Notes: generated by a model not told the origin, from the sequence alone. Counted from the first letter of the stretch, positions 45,154 through 54,897 are shown. The stretch: 64,000 nt of DNA from Prevotellaceae bacterium (GCA_019420585.1 JAHZGX010000002.1:34272-98271), one strand, 5' to 3'. Numbers and translations are program-made.

Positions 45154-46488
45154 TCACACAATGCCCTGAGCCATGAGGGCGCGAGCCACCTTCATGAAGC
45201 CTGCCACATTGGCTCCACGCACATAGTTGGTATAACCCTGCTCGCGGCCGTAGCGCAGGCACTGGTCATGCACGGCGTGCATAATCTGCTGCAGGCGGCT
45301 GTCCACCTCGGCGGCAGACCACGAGATGTGCATTGCATTTTGGGTCATCTCCAGTCCGCTGGTGGCCACGCCGCCCGAATTGACGGCCTTGCCGGGGGCG
45401 AAGGGGATGCGGTGCTCCACGAAGTAATCCACCGCCTGAGCCGTGCAGCCCATGTTGCTCACCTCAGCCACCAAGCCCACATGGTTGGCATGCAGTGCCT
45501 CGGCATCGGCCAGCGTGAGTTCGTTCTGCGTGGCACAGGGCAACGCAATGTCCACAGGCTGCTCCCAGGGTTTGCGTCCCGGGAAGAAGGTGGCCTCGGG
45601 GTAACGCTCGGCATAGGGTGCCACAATGTCCTCGCCACTGAGCCTCAGGTCCAGCATGTAGTCTATCTTGTCGCCGCTAACGCCCTTTGGGTCAAAGACA
45701 TAACCGTCCGGGCCACTCAGAGTCACCACCTTGGCACCCATCTCGGTGGCCTTCTTCACGGCACCCCAGGCCACGTTGCCAAAGCCGGATATGGCCACCG
45801 TTCGACCCGCGATGTCCTGCCCCATGTCCTGGAGCATCTGCCTCACAAAGTAGAGGGCGCCGTAACCGGTGGCCTCGGGACGCAGCAGCGAGCCGCCGAA
45901 CTCCAGTCCCTTGCCGGTAAAGGTACCAGTATGCTCACGCGAGAGTTTCTTGTACATGCCATACATGTAACCCACCTCGCGACCGCCTACACCGATGTCT
46001 CCGGCAGGCACATCCTGGTCGGGTCCCAGGTTGCGCCACAGTTCGAGCATGAACGCCTGGCAGAAGCGCATGATTTCCGTCTCGCTCCGCCCACGCGGGC
46101 CGAAGTCGGAACCGCCCTTGCCACCACCCATGGGGAGCGTGGTGAGCGCATTCTTGAAAGTCTGCTCAAAGCCCAGGAATTTCAAGATGCTGAGGTTGAC
46201 GGACGGATGGAAGCGGATGCCTCCCTTGTAGGGGCCAATGGCGTTGCAGAACTGCACACGGTAACCGAGGTTGACATGCACCTCGCCATGGTCGTCCACC
46301 CAAGGTACACGGAAGGTGATGATACGGTCGGGTTCCACCAGCCGCTCTATCAACTTCACCCGCTCAAACTCAGGATGCCGGTTATAAACACTCTCTATGG
46401 AAAGCAATACTTCCCTTACTGCCTGCAAGTACTCGGCCTCGCCGGGATGCTTGGCCTCCAGTTGCTGGAGAATCAACTCTGTTTTCAT
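45154..46488 (-). CDS. gdhA: NADP-type glutamate dehydrogenase
   Basis: The 444-residue hexameric enzyme interconverts 2-oxoglutarate plus ammonium and glutamate. GPYKGGIRFHPSVNLSILKF near residue 88 and TLPMGGGKGGSDFGPRG near residue 116 contain the substrate-binding and catalytic Lys residues; GYMYGMYKKLSREHTGTFTG and AISGFGNVAWGAVKKA (Rossmann motif near residue 232) follow. Length matches the E. coli-type assimilatory class. A promoter is seen at 46527-46557. A hairpin at 45093-45130 follows the stop. Confidence 0.96.
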   Translation of the reverse strand: MKTELILQQLEAKHPGEAEYLQAVREVLLSIESVYNRHPEFERVKLIERLVEPDRIITFRVPWVDDHGEVHVNLGYRVQFCNAIGPYKGGIRFHPSVNLSILKFLGFEQTFKNALTTLPMGGGKGGSDFGPRGRSETEIMRFCQAFMLELWRNLGPDQDVPAGDIGVGGREVGYMYGMYKKLSREHTGTFTGKGLEFGGSLLRPEATGYGALYFVRQMLQDMGQDIAGRTVAISGFGNVAWGAVKKATEMGAKVVTLSGPDGYVFDPKGVSGDKIDYMLDLRLSGEDIVAPYAERYPEATFFPGRKPWEQPVDIALPCATQNELTLADAEALHANHVGLVAEVSNMGCTAQAVDYFVEHRIPFAPGKAVNSGGVATSGLEMTQNAMHISWSAAEVDSRLQQIMHAVHDQCLRYGREQGYTNYVRGANVAGFMKVARALMAQGIV

Positions 46489-46526
46489 TTGTTCTTACGT
46501 TAGTCCTGTTTGGATTGCTGTACACA

Positions 46527-46557
46527 CAAAATTACCAAACACTTTCAATATGGCAAA
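46527..46557 (-). promoter_or_regulatory. Promoter of gdhA
   Basis: Read leftward: TTTG at 46557-46554, a 19-nt spacer and TAATTTTG at 46534-46527, 39 bases before the ATG at 46488. Confidence 0.7.
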
Positions 46558-46681
46558 CAACTTCCGTGATTTCCTCCAGATTTTAACATTTAGATGTCTT
46601 TTTGTCATCCTCATCTCACAAAACCGCAAGCCTTATTACCTTCTCATGGCACGTCTCTGTACAAGGAGAGGAAGATACAAG

Positions 46682-46720
46682 GAGAGGCGCACATTCCCAG
46701 GATGGGAACATGCGCCTCTC
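46682..46720 (-). terminator. Hairpin after the 1521-aa protein gene
   Basis: GAGAGGCGCACATTCCC pairs with GGGAACATGCGCCTCTC with two mismatches and a short loop, about 50 bases past the stop codon at 46771. No strong U-run is seen, so it may be a terminator or an mRNA-stabilising stem. Confidence 0.55.
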
Positions 46721-46770
46721 AGTTATCATGCCCGGGCAAGGCACCTCACGGCACCAGCCCTACGCTGTCA

Positions 46771-49700
46771 TCACTTAACCAGAACCTTGCGCCCGTTCTG
46801 GATGTAGATGCCCTTCTGCATCTTCTCCACGCGCTGGCCGCTGAGGTTATAGATGGTGCCGTTGGTGCGGAGACCGCTTTGGCTCTCACCCACACTGCCA
46901 ATACCTGTGCCGATGACATTCTTCAGCACGGGATATGCACCCTCTTCCATGGTGCAGGACCACACGTTGGGATCCCATGCCACCACAGCGCTCTGCAGAG
47001 CCTGGAAGTTTGTGCCGTCATAGTAGAGGATACCCTCCATGGTGTCACCTTCCTTGCCTGCGCCGAACATCTGCTCTGCGTTGTTCCACACACACACGTT
47101 CTTGTATATGCTGTTGCCCTCATACTTGGCGTTCACGCCACCCATGACACCGGCGGTCACGGCTGTACCGCTCACCGAGCCTGCAGCATAAACGTTCTCC
47201 ATAGTGAGGTCAGAACTTACGCGACCCACGATGCCGCCGGTAACAGTCTCCAGGCTGTCAACCGTAATGGCGAGGTTGGCATAGCAGTTCTTGATGGTGG
47301 TGGGGCCGCCCACATTACCGAAGAAGCCACCGCAATAGCCGGAGACAACATGTAACTTACCGTCTACCCACACATTCTCAACCGTTGTGGGCTGTGCCAC
47401 ACCGTCAACCATGAAGTTGCCATGACCCACATAGCCGCCCAACACACCACTTCCGCTGTTGGTACAAGCCACATTCACATTCTGCAGACCCAGGTTACGC
47501 ACCGAACCGCAGAGGATTCCAAAAAGACTGCTGTAATAACCCGTGGTGCTGGTAAATCCGTATATCACGTGATTCTTGCCATCGAAGTCAATCCAATTCA
47601 TGTAGTTCTTGTCGCCCTGCACGTCCTCAGAAAGGTTGATGGGAGTCCATGTCTTGATGGAAGTCATGTCGATGTCACTTTCCAGAACCGCGTAGTTCAT
47701 GCGTCCGGGCTGCATCTGCTGCTTCAGGGTAACCAAATCATAGAGGTTGTTCACCACGAAGGGATCGTCAGCCGTACCCTCATGTGCGATGTCGCCTTCC
47801 AGTTTGTTAAAGGTCACGGTCATCTTCTCGGAGTCGAACAAGATGCTGAAGTGTCCGGGCTCCAGAATCCAGCGAGGCTCGCTGTAGAAGCGATCCACAC
47901 CGGTGATGGCCTGTCCATAAGTCTCTGCGCTGATGGTGTCGGCAACAGTGGCAGTGCCGAGGCGTGCCTCTGTCCAGTTGTTGTTGTCCATAGGCCATGC
48001 ACCTGCGAACAAGGTCAGGTCAGAGAGTCCCTCCTCACTCATCACGAACTCACCATAATACTGGCCGTTACCCATGTGCACCAAAGGATGCTTCTTGTTG
48101 ATTTTCCAGGAATCACCCTCGAAGTTACCTGCCACATAGCAGTAGTCGGGACGCAGCGTCTCACCCACAGGCTCAAAGGTGGCCTGGGTGCGCTCGGCGT
48201 TGACAGTCACCTTCCAAGTGCCGCCGTACACGGCCATATACTGGCCGGCTGCAGCCACGGTGCGGAGTTCAGCCACATTGCGGCCGGGTGACACCCAGCG
48301 GGGATGCTCTTCAGCACAATCCATCTTCGCATTCTGATATTCAAAGAACACCATAGAGCGGTTGCCGTAACCTTCCTTGTGACGCTCAATAGCCTTGAAT
48401 GTGCCCTGATAGGTGCCGTCCTCCTGACGGGTCAAGGGATAGAGCCTGCTGTTCTCATTCCACGTGGGTGCATCCACAAGGTCGCCCAGCACATAAACCA
48501 CATCCACTACGGGGCGAAGAAGCAGTTCCTTGGCAAGTAACTTGGCCTCTTCATTGGTGTAGGCTCCCTTCTCTATATTTTCGGTTATCGTTTCATATTC
48601 ACCACCCTCAGCCGAAAACTCATCTGCTGCCTTATATTCAGGAGTCCAATATTCTGGAGTTTCCGCGGGAGCATCCGGCACATACATGCCAGAATCCTCA
48701 ACAGCCTTCCAATAGGCATCATACAGGAAGTCAAGCGCGGTGGCAAGTTCCTTGTACACTGCCACGGAGGAAGCCAACACCTTCATGTAGTCGTTGGCCT
48801 GGCTCAGGATGGCATACTTCTCATCCACGTCAGTAGCAGCAAGTCCCTTCTCAATGATTTCAATTGCATCAGCCTTGGCACCTGCATAGCAATACTGTTC
48901 GCTCTCGTTCATGGCATCCACACGCTCCTTCAGACTGTTGAGCACCTCGTCCATGGCAGCCATGTTTTTGGCCATGTAAGTCAAGCGGAAGTTGGTAAAC
49001 ACGGTCCATCCTTGCGCATCCTTTACCTCACGAGGATCTCTCAATCCGATGGTCATGTTGCCTCCGGTCACCAGTCCATACACCGTCTGCTTGTAGCGTC
49101 CTCCCATGAATGCAAACGAGCAGCCGTATACACTGTTGGGAACATAGCCACCATTGGTCACATTATCATAGGGCCAGGTGCCTGCATTAGTAATAAAGCA
49201 GTTCACACTGTCCTCTGCCGTCTCTTCAGGCTGCGGCTCGGAGTTGATGTTCTTGACCGGGCTCTCGAAGTCATTGATGTAGAGCACCACGGGACTCTCA
49301 TCAGTATTCTCGGAAGTTGCAGCACGATAGAGACCGTTCAGTTCCAGTCTGTAGAGTCCGTCAGGAATGTCGGTCACCACCTGACTCAGTTCAAACTTGG
49401 TATTGAAAGCCTGTGCCACGCGGAATTTCTCCTCTCCCATAGCAGAGTTGAAGTTACTGGTAATGTCAGCCGTAGGATTCCACCCTTCAAAATTAGGTTT
49501 GCTCATATCGGCATTCACGAGCAGTTCGGTAATATCCGTACCCTCCTTCACATCCATTTTACGGGCACGGGTGTAGAGGCTGTCTGCATAGGCTCTCTCG
49601 GCCAAAAGTTCTTCCTCGTTGAGCAGACAGTTCTCGGTAATGTACTCATAAGTACCATGGGCATACACATCACCGGGCTCCAGATTTTCAGTGAGGTAAT

Positions 49701-51336
49701 CCTGCAGCAGGTCAAGAGGCTCACTCTGTGCCATGGGATTGGCATCAAGAGTTGCCTTAAGAGCATCCATGGCTTTGACATAGTCGGCATAAGCATACAT
49801 GCTGCTCTGCATCTGGGGATAAAGTTCACGCATCTTCTGGTACTGCACAATGATTTCCTCCAGCGAGGCTGCATTCTCAGCAACATCTCTGGCCTCTTTG
49901 AAGGGAGTCAGCAAAGAAGCTTGAATCAAGGTGCCATCCTCAATGTACATCTTCTCCAAGAAGTCCTCACGCCACAAGGCATTGGCTGCATCGCTACTGC
50001 CACAATAGGCCAAACTCCAGTCATCGAACACGCACCAGTTGCTAACACCCTCTTCACCCTTGCCCGTAAGGCCAATGCGCAGAGTGCCATCAGTAACGGG
50101 CACATATACTGTATTGTCCTGATAATGTCCTTCTCCATTGTACACAGTGAATCCGGCTCTTCTATTGGGTACGAACCCAGATGTAAACTCATAGTCAGTG
50201 GCATCCAACTGGGAATCCGACATGTCCTCCACAAGATCCGTCATCTGCACGTCAAAGGTCGCATCACCGCTCTTACCATACAGATAAGCGAGGCGTAAGC
50301 GGGGCTGAAGGTTTACTCCCTCCTTACTGTAGTAATTCTTATTCGCAGGATCAGCCACACGATACAGCCCGTGCACGTTGAGCTGGTAAATGCCATTAGG
50401 CAACCCCGTTATATCCTGATAGCCATCGAATGCCTTCAAGTTCCACAATTCGGCGCAGCCATCGCTTACGGTCATGGCTGTTCCCTGCCATCCTGTGTTG
50501 CTGTTGCTCTTGCCATAGTCCGGATTGACAATCAGCAAGGTCACGTCAGCGGGATTGTCGGCAGTCCCCCTAGTGGCGACAAAGGTCTTGATAACAGTCT
50601 TGATTTCCTCCTTAGCGTTGGTCAGAGCCTCCTCGGTGCTGTTGACATCGTTGTAGATGGCCTCCACTGTGCTGAGGTCAATACCATTATAGGCTTCCTT
50701 GGCCTCATCAATATTGGCCTTCAAATCCTCGGCAAGGCTATACAGATGCTTCTCTATAACATAAGCATCGTAGTCGGCACTCTTGACCAGCGTCCAATTC
50801 ACAGGCTCTGCGCTTGCCACCGGCCCTGTAGGATGCAACTTCGTGGTGCCATCGCCAGGCACCCACCCAATGTACACCTTCTGCCCGTAAGTCTCCTCAT
50901 CAAAGGAGGTGTTGCCCTTGGAGGCATAGAACCTTACCGTCTCACCGTTCCATTCGGCGGCAAAGGTGTTGTTCCCTCGGTCGCTGCAGTCGCAAAACAT
51001 GGCATCACCGGTAATGAACACATCGTTCCAGCCTCTGCTGTCACTGACCCAGTTACGTATTATCAAGGTTTTTCCATCCCACTCCGTGGCATCCTCTGCC
51101 AGGAACTGACGGAAATAGACTTGGTGCCCCGTGGTGCCTTGAGAGGTCTGGGTGCCATAGTCGTTACCTGATGTGAAAAAGAAGTCACCCTCGTTGCTGT
51201 ACAGATAGTACATCTGTCCATCGGTGTTCTCGCTGGTTACCAACTCAGTTGTACCAGCGGGAATAGGCTTCTCTCTTTGGGCCTGCAAACCCATTGTGGC
51301 CATCAGCATGGCCACAAGAAAATAGAATCTTTTCAT
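46771..51336 (-). CDS. Giant T9SS-type surface protein with GLUG-repeat C-terminus
   Basis: The 1521-residue protein starts with a signal peptide (cleavage after GLQAQ). No enzyme domain is seen. It has beta-rich lectin-like modules (about 40-170, 270-455, 600-800, each with ITGLPNGIYQLNVHGLYR or ITDIPDGLYRLELNGLYR-like cores), helical linkers with ANPMAQSEPLDLLQDYL-like segments, two beta modules near 935-1200 (VVDVVYVLGDLVDAPTWNEN; RPDYCYVAGNFEGDSW), and a GLUG-type region near 1235-1440 (SGVLGGYVGHGN; GGFFGNVGGPTTIKNCYANL; GGIVGRVSSDLTMENVYAAG). The end, IYNLSGQRV and KGIYIQNGRKVLVK, nearly equals the tail of the 1643-aa protein and indicates T9SS export. Probably a glycan-binding adhesin. 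Confidence 0.8.
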   Translation of the reverse strand: MKRFYFLVAMLMATMGLQAQREKPIPAGTTELVTSENTDGQMYYLYSNEGDFFFTSGNDYGTQTSQGTTGHQVYFRQFLAEDATEWDGKTLIIRNWVSDSRGWNDVFITGDAMFCDCSDRGNNTFAAEWNGETVRFYASKGNTSFDEETYGQKVYIGWVPGDGTTKLHPTGPVASAEPVNWTLVKSADYDAYVIEKHLYSLAEDLKANIDEAKEAYNGIDLSTVEAIYNDVNSTEEALTNAKEEIKTVIKTFVATRGTADNPADVTLLIVNPDYGKSNSNTGWQGTAMTVSDGCAELWNLKAFDGYQDITGLPNGIYQLNVHGLYRVADPANKNYYSKEGVNLQPRLRLAYLYGKSGDATFDVQMTDLVEDMSDSQLDATDYEFTSGFVPNRRAGFTVYNGEGHYQDNTVYVPVTDGTLRIGLTGKGEEGVSNWCVFDDWSLAYCGSSDAANALWREDFLEKMYIEDGTLIQASLLTPFKEARDVAENAASLEEIIVQYQKMRELYPQMQSSMYAYADYVKAMDALKATLDANPMAQSEPLDLLQDYLTENLEPGDVYAHGTYEYITENCLLNEEELLAERAYADSLYTRARKMDVKEGTDITELLVNADMSKPNFEGWNPTADITSNFNSAMGEEKFRVAQAFNTKFELSQVVTDIPDGLYRLELNGLYRAATSENTDESPVVLYINDFESPVKNINSEPQPEETAEDSVNCFITNAGTWPYDNVTNGGYVPNSVYGCSFAFMGGRYKQTVYGLVTGGNMTIGLRDPREVKDAQGWTVFTNFRLTYMAKNMAAMDEVLNSLKERVDAMNESEQYCYAGAKADAIEIIEKGLAATDVDEKYAILSQANDYMKVLASSVAVYKELATALDFLYDAYWKAVEDSGMYVPDAPAETPEYWTPEYKAADEFSAEGGEYETITENIEKGAYTNEEAKLLAKELLLRPVVDVVYVLGDLVDAPTWNENSRLYPLTRQEDGTYQGTFKAIERHKEGYGNRSMVFFEYQNAKMDCAEEHPRWVSPGRNVAELRTVAAAGQYMAVYGGTWKVTVNAERTQATFEPVGETLRPDYCYVAGNFEGDSWKINKKHPLVHMGNGQYYGEFVMSEEGLSDLTLFAGAWPMDNNNWTEARLGTATVADTISAETYGQAITGVDRFYSEPRWILEPGHFSILFDSEKMTVTFNKLEGDIAHEGTADDPFVVNNLYDLVTLKQQMQPGRMNYAVLESDIDMTSIKTWTPINLSEDVQGDKNYMNWIDFDGKNHVIYGFTSTTGYYSSLFGILCGSVRNLGLQNVNVACTNSGSGVLGGYVGHGNFMVDGVAQPTTVENVWVDGKLHVVSGYCGGFFGNVGGPTTIKNCYANLAITVDSLETVTGGIVGRVSSDLTMENVYAAGSVSGTAVTAGVMGGVNAKYEGNSIYKNVCVWNNAEQMFGAGKEGDTMEGILYYDGTNFQALQSAVVAWDPNVWSCTMEEGAYPVLKNVIGTGIGSVGESQSGLRTNGTIYNLSGQRVEKMQKGIYIQNGRKVLVK

Positions 51337-51431
51337 CGCAGTTCTGTTTATGTTAATAAAGTGAATTTATATTGAAACCTCCCTCCGCGCCCGCCCATAC
51401 ACAGGGCGTACAGCGCGGAAGGAGAATCTGT

Positions 51432-53642
51432 TCAGTAGCACACCTTCAGGTACTTGACGCCATGGGTGGGCACGAAGTATCGGAGGTCGGCCGTGCTCAG
51501 GTCCTTCTGCCGCCAGAGGTCGCGCACGGCGGTCAGCCGGCTGATTTCCATCTGCTGCAGATACTTGCCCAGGTCCACGGTCATGTCCTTGCCGCCCACG
51601 TTGAAAATGCCCAGGGCGTGGCTGCCGTCGGAAAGCGGACGCAGGAAAATCTCGATGTCGCCGTCCTGCACCACGCGCTCGGCCTGCCTGCCCAGGATGT
51701 CCTGGTTCACGGCATTCACCTCGTTGTTGCACAGGAGACCCACCGTGAAGTCGTCCATCTGGGCAATGTCACAGCCAATGAGCATGTTGCTGGCCATGAG
51801 TGTCCACAGCGAGATGTGGGTGTACTGCTCGTCGGGAGTGAGGCGGCTGTCGCGCAGGTTGGCACTCCATCCCACCTTGCCCACGATGAGCATGTCGGGG
51901 TCATTCCAGTGTCCGGGCTGTGCGTAGGGGAAAAGAGGAGCATTGCGGCGGAAGCCAATGTCGTACATGCTCTCCCAGGTGTCCGTTATGTCACCCGTGG
52001 TACGCCACGAGTTGGCATCCACGGCATGTCCCCACTTCCACACGTCGGCCATTCCGTACTGGCACAGACTGTAGAAGATGTCGCGGGGCTGGTCGCGCAG
52101 GCAGCCTTCCATGAGCAGATAGGGACGCACGTAACTGGCCACCGTGCGGTTGTCCTTCTCGGTGACATGCTTGCGTCCGTAGCCGCACCAGTCATACTTC
52201 AGATAGTCGATGCCCCAGCTGTTGTAAGTCTCGGCATCCTGGCGTTCGTGGTCGATGCTGCCCAGATAGCCGCCACAGGTGAGGTCGCCCGGCGAGGAGT
52301 AGATGCCGAACTTCAGTCCCTGGCTGTGCAGCCAGTCGCCCAGTCCCTTCATGTCGGGGAACTTCTCGTTGACGGCAATGGTACCGTCGGCATTGCGCTT
52401 GGGAGCCTCCCAGGCATCGTCAATATTGATGTAGGCATAGCCATAGTCGGCCAGACCCTTCTCAATCAGCGCCTTTGCGCTGCTTACCACCTTGTCCTGC
52501 GTCACGCTCAGGCCCCAGCAGTTCCAGCTGTTCCAGCCCATGGGAGGAGTGAGGGCTATCTTGCTGCCCACGCGCAGGGTGAACTTCTGGGCACCCTCGC
52601 CCTTGGCATTGCGTGCCTTGACGGTGAAGGTGTAACTGCCCTCCTTGTCAATCTTGCCGCTCAACGCGCCGTTCTCGGGATTGAGAGACAGCCCCGAGGG
52701 CAGGTTCTCGGCAGAGAAAGTCATGGGCTTCTCGCCACTCACGCCGAAGCGGAAGATGACCGGGGAGCCGGGACGAACGCCGAAAAGGTCGGTGGTGTTG
52801 AACCGGGGCTCTGCAGGAGCGGCAGGGGTGAGGATGTACTTGTTCACCTGCTCCATGCTGATGCTGCGTCCACTCTTCTTCTCGGTGAAGGTGGCCAGCA
52901 CCTTCACGCGCTTTGTCTGATCCACCGTCACCGTATACTTGGCGGGCTTCTTCTGGTTCACCGAGAACTTGCGGCTCACCGTGGAGAGCACCTCACCGTT
53001 GTCGGTATCCACCTGCTTCAGCGTAAGGGTGCCGGAGAGAGTGCTTGCATAGCGGCTGCTTACCTGCACCTGCATGGTGGTGGCGGCAGGCTGGGTGGCA
53101 CTGAGTGAAAGGCCATCCACACGGCTGGGCACCTTCACCACCACGGGACCCTGGAACATGCCGCCGGGATGGCCGCCGCTGTAGCAGCGCACAGCCAGCA
53201 CATTGTCCTGCTCCCAACGGACGGCTCCATCGTTCACTTTCACGTTGTACACGCGGGGCTGGTTCCACTGGGTGCGGTATCCGCCCTTGTCCTGGGGGAA
53301 CTGCCCCGTCTTCCCTATGAGTTTGCCGTTGAGATAGGTCTCGTCCACATCGTCGACTCCGCCCAGTGCAAACTGCACGAACTCCTTCATGTCCGAGGCT
53401 TCAATCATTGACTTGGTCAACTTCACATGGAACCGGTACCAGCCCGTGGCGGCATCCACACGCTTTCCCTGCGCGTCCCAAGTCTTGCACACGCTCAGAG
53501 TCTCCCACTTGCTGTCATCCAGCGTGGCAGAACTGAACGAAGGGTCATCGCCCATCTTGAACTTCGCTTCATGGAACTTCAGTTCCTGGGCCGCCATTGT
53601 CATGGAAGCCAGAGCGAGAACGGTAAAGATGATTTTCTTCAT
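51432..53642 (-). CDS. GH27 family glycosidase (alpha-galactosidase-like) with N-terminal binding modules
   Basis: The 736-residue secreted protein has a signal peptide (ending TMAAQ), a galactose-binding-like jelly roll (about 20-160), a linker Ig-type unit, a He_PIG Ig-like domain (SGLSLNPENGALSGKI near residue 310) and a GH27 catalytic domain from residue 360 to the end. Catalytic marks: TPPMGWNSWNCWG, YINIDDAWE, LKFGIYSSPGDLTCGGY, the nucleophile Asp in YLKYDWCGYG near residue 487, and the acid/base region RTTGDITDTWESM near residue 550. GH27 covers alpha-galactosidases and beta-L-arabinopyranosidases; the first is likelier. The start at 53642 gives a proper signal peptide; the longer frame to 53687 does not. 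Confidence 0.9.
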   Translation of the reverse strand: MKKIIFTVLALASMTMAAQELKFHEAKFKMGDDPSFSSATLDDSKWETLSVCKTWDAQGKRVDAATGWYRFHVKLTKSMIEASDMKEFVQFALGGVDDVDETYLNGKLIGKTGQFPQDKGGYRTQWNQPRVYNVKVNDGAVRWEQDNVLAVRCYSGGHPGGMFQGPVVVKVPSRVDGLSLSATQPAATTMQVQVSSRYASTLSGTLTLKQVDTDNGEVLSTVSRKFSVNQKKPAKYTVTVDQTKRVKVLATFTEKKSGRSISMEQVNKYILTPAAPAEPRFNTTDLFGVRPGSPVIFRFGVSGEKPMTFSAENLPSGLSLNPENGALSGKIDKEGSYTFTVKARNAKGEGAQKFTLRVGSKIALTPPMGWNSWNCWGLSVTQDKVVSSAKALIEKGLADYGYAYINIDDAWEAPKRNADGTIAVNEKFPDMKGLGDWLHSQGLKFGIYSSPGDLTCGGYLGSIDHERQDAETYNSWGIDYLKYDWCGYGRKHVTEKDNRTVASYVRPYLLMEGCLRDQPRDIFYSLCQYGMADVWKWGHAVDANSWRTTGDITDTWESMYDIGFRRNAPLFPYAQPGHWNDPDMLIVGKVGWSANLRDSRLTPDEQYTHISLWTLMASNMLIGCDIAQMDDFTVGLLCNNEVNAVNQDILGRQAERVVQDGDIEIFLRPLSDGSHALGIFNVGGKDMTVDLGKYLQQMEISRLTAVRDLWRQKDLSTADLRYFVPTHGVKYLKVCY

Positions 53643-53873
53643 CTGTTTGACATTTATGTTAGGTTCATTATCTTTAGGCTCGGGCACGCCTTTTACTTCC
53701 CAAAAAGCATGCGCCGACTTACAAAATTAGTATTTTTATTAAATCAATGTTGCATTATTCAGCCAAAAATGTTACATTCCTGTCGCATTTTTCGCTCCAT
53801 AGGCATACAATACCGCCTCTTTCAATGGGTTTTGAGACATGAAACTCGCAAAACGAGGCCGACTATTTACCCT

Positions 53874-54135
53874 AAATCGGCCATTAGAACTCATTTGGAC
53901 AAGCAAGGAAAACATATCTCAGTCCAATGGTCGTTTTTTTTGGGGGGGGTACAGAAAACTTGGCATCGGAAGATGGAATCTTGAAAACATATGACAAAGC
54001 AAATCACGGTTCACAAAACAGTTTCTCCGCGCGCGTACGCGGGCGCACGTTGTGCATTTTCCCAACCAGAAAAAAAATTTTCTCTAACTAGAAAAATATT
54101 TTTTTCCAGTTAGGGATTTTTTTGTTTCCAACTAC
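53874..54135 (-). repeat. Diverged relative of the hairpin and AT-rich repeat (copy C)
   Basis: AAATCGGCCATTAG at 53874-53887 equals 364-377; after about 21 extra bases the loop GGAAAACATATCTCAG and arm CCAATGGTCG follow, parallel to GGAAACATGTCTCGG and CTAATGGCCG at copy A. At 54057-54135 an AT block (CTAACTAGAAAAATATTTTTTTCCAGTTAG) repeats the fold of copies A and B. The order and spacing of the parts differ, so this is a relative, not a full copy. Confidence 0.6.
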
Positions 54136-54211
54136 CCAAACTCCTTCAAGAAGGCAACGCCATCAGGAAAAATCGTTATAAAATTTGACAATTGGACAGC
54201 CCGCCGGCCGT

Positions 54212-54236
54212 GTGGGGAAGTTATCCCCACACGGCC
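54212..54236 (-). terminator. Possible terminator hairpin of rplS
   Basis: CCGTGTGGGG pairs with CCCCACACGG around the short loop AAGTTAT, roughly 80 bases past the rplS stop. Read leftward no long U-run follows, so termination is probable only. Confidence 0.55.
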
Positions 54237-54316
54237 GAACCAACATAACAGAAGAGGCGCAGCACCGATTGCGGTGCCGCGCCCCCCTTTCGCGTTTCCT
54301 ATTTTGTCCAGCAGAC

Positions 54317-54685
54317 TTACTGGGCCTTGGCAGAAGCCACACGCTTCTCGGCAATGCGTGCCTTCTTGCCGGTGAGGTTGCGCAGGTAATACAACTTGGC
54401 GCGACGCACCTTGCCCACCTTGTTCACTGTGATGTTGTCGATGTTGGGAGACTCCACGGGGAAGATACGCTCCACACCCACGGTACCCGACATCTTACGC
54501 ACGGTGAAGCGACGCTTGATGCCGTGGCCGCAAATCTTGATCACCACGCCACGGTAGAGCTGCACGCGCTCCTTGTTGCCTTCGACAATACGGTAAGCCA
54601 CGGTCACAGTGTCACCAGCCTTGAATTCGGGACAGGTCTTGCCCGTAGCAAATGCTTCTTCAGCAATTTTAATTAAATCAGCCAT
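54317..54685 (-). CDS. rplS: 50S ribosomal protein L19
   Basis: The 122-residue protein is bL19, placed at the 30S-50S interface. Typical elements are FKAGDTVTVAYRIVEGNKER near residue 21, VQLYRGVVI, the basic IKRRFTVRKMSGTVGVERIFP near residue 60 and KVRRAKLYYLRNLTGKKARI near residue 95. The start at 54685 (MADLIKIAEE) is the family start and lies about 95 bases downstream of a promoter at 54781-54810; the frame runs further upstream but crosses that promoter. It is apparently a single-gene unit with a structured leader. Confidence 0.97.
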   Translation of the reverse strand: MADLIKIAEEAFATGKTCPEFKAGDTVTVAYRIVEGNKERVQLYRGVVIKICGHGIKRRFTVRKMSGTVGVERIFPVESPNIDNITVNKVGKVRRAKLYYLRNLTGKKARIAEKRVASAKAQ

Positions 54686-54689
54686 CTTG

Positions 54690-54780
54690 GTTTGAACATT
54701 AAAAAATTGTGTGTCGATCACACATGGGCATAGCAGGTCACACTCTTCTTCCCTGCCAGCGACCCATGGGAAAGCGGGGA
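54690..54780 (-). promoter_or_regulatory. Structured 5' leader of rplS
   Basis: Between the promoter and the rplS start the leftward RNA can form a two-part stem: CAUGGG (around 54767) with CCCAUG (around 54724), enclosing GCAGG with CCUGC around an A/G-rich loop. Such leaders often let a ribosomal protein control its own mRNA. No known RNA family is claimed. Confidence 0.5.
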
Positions 54781-54810
54781 CAAAGGTACTTCTTTTTCGT
54801 TTAACACAAA
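54781..54810 (-). promoter_or_regulatory. Promoter of rplS
   Basis: Read leftward: TTTG at 54810-54807, an 18-nt spacer and TACCTTTG at 54788-54781. Confidence 0.65.
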
Positions 54811-54862
54811 AGCGCAGCAGGGAAAAGTTGCTCATTCAGAGTGCATCTTGGGGCGAATTGTG

Positions 54863-54870
54863 TAACTTTG
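54863..54870 (+). promoter_or_regulatory. Promoter -7 element of the 5'-nucleotidase genes
   Basis: TAACTTTG, 27 bases before the ATG at 54898. The in-frame ATG at 54841 lies upstream of it and is excluded. Confidence 0.6.
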
Positions 54871-54897
54871 CACTCCGAAACGACACTACAGACAAGG

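Larger units (their letters stand above)
53643..54316. other. Intergenic region before rplS with repeat relatives
   Basis: About 670 bases with no gene I can support. It holds the hairpin repeat at 53874-53946, a GC-rich alternating stretch near 54028-54050 (CGCGCGCGTACGCGGGCGC) and the AT-rich block at 54057-54135. A GTGGGGAAG...CTTATCCCCAC-type symmetry near 54212-54236 precedes the rplS stop and could be part of its terminator. Confidence 0.6.
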
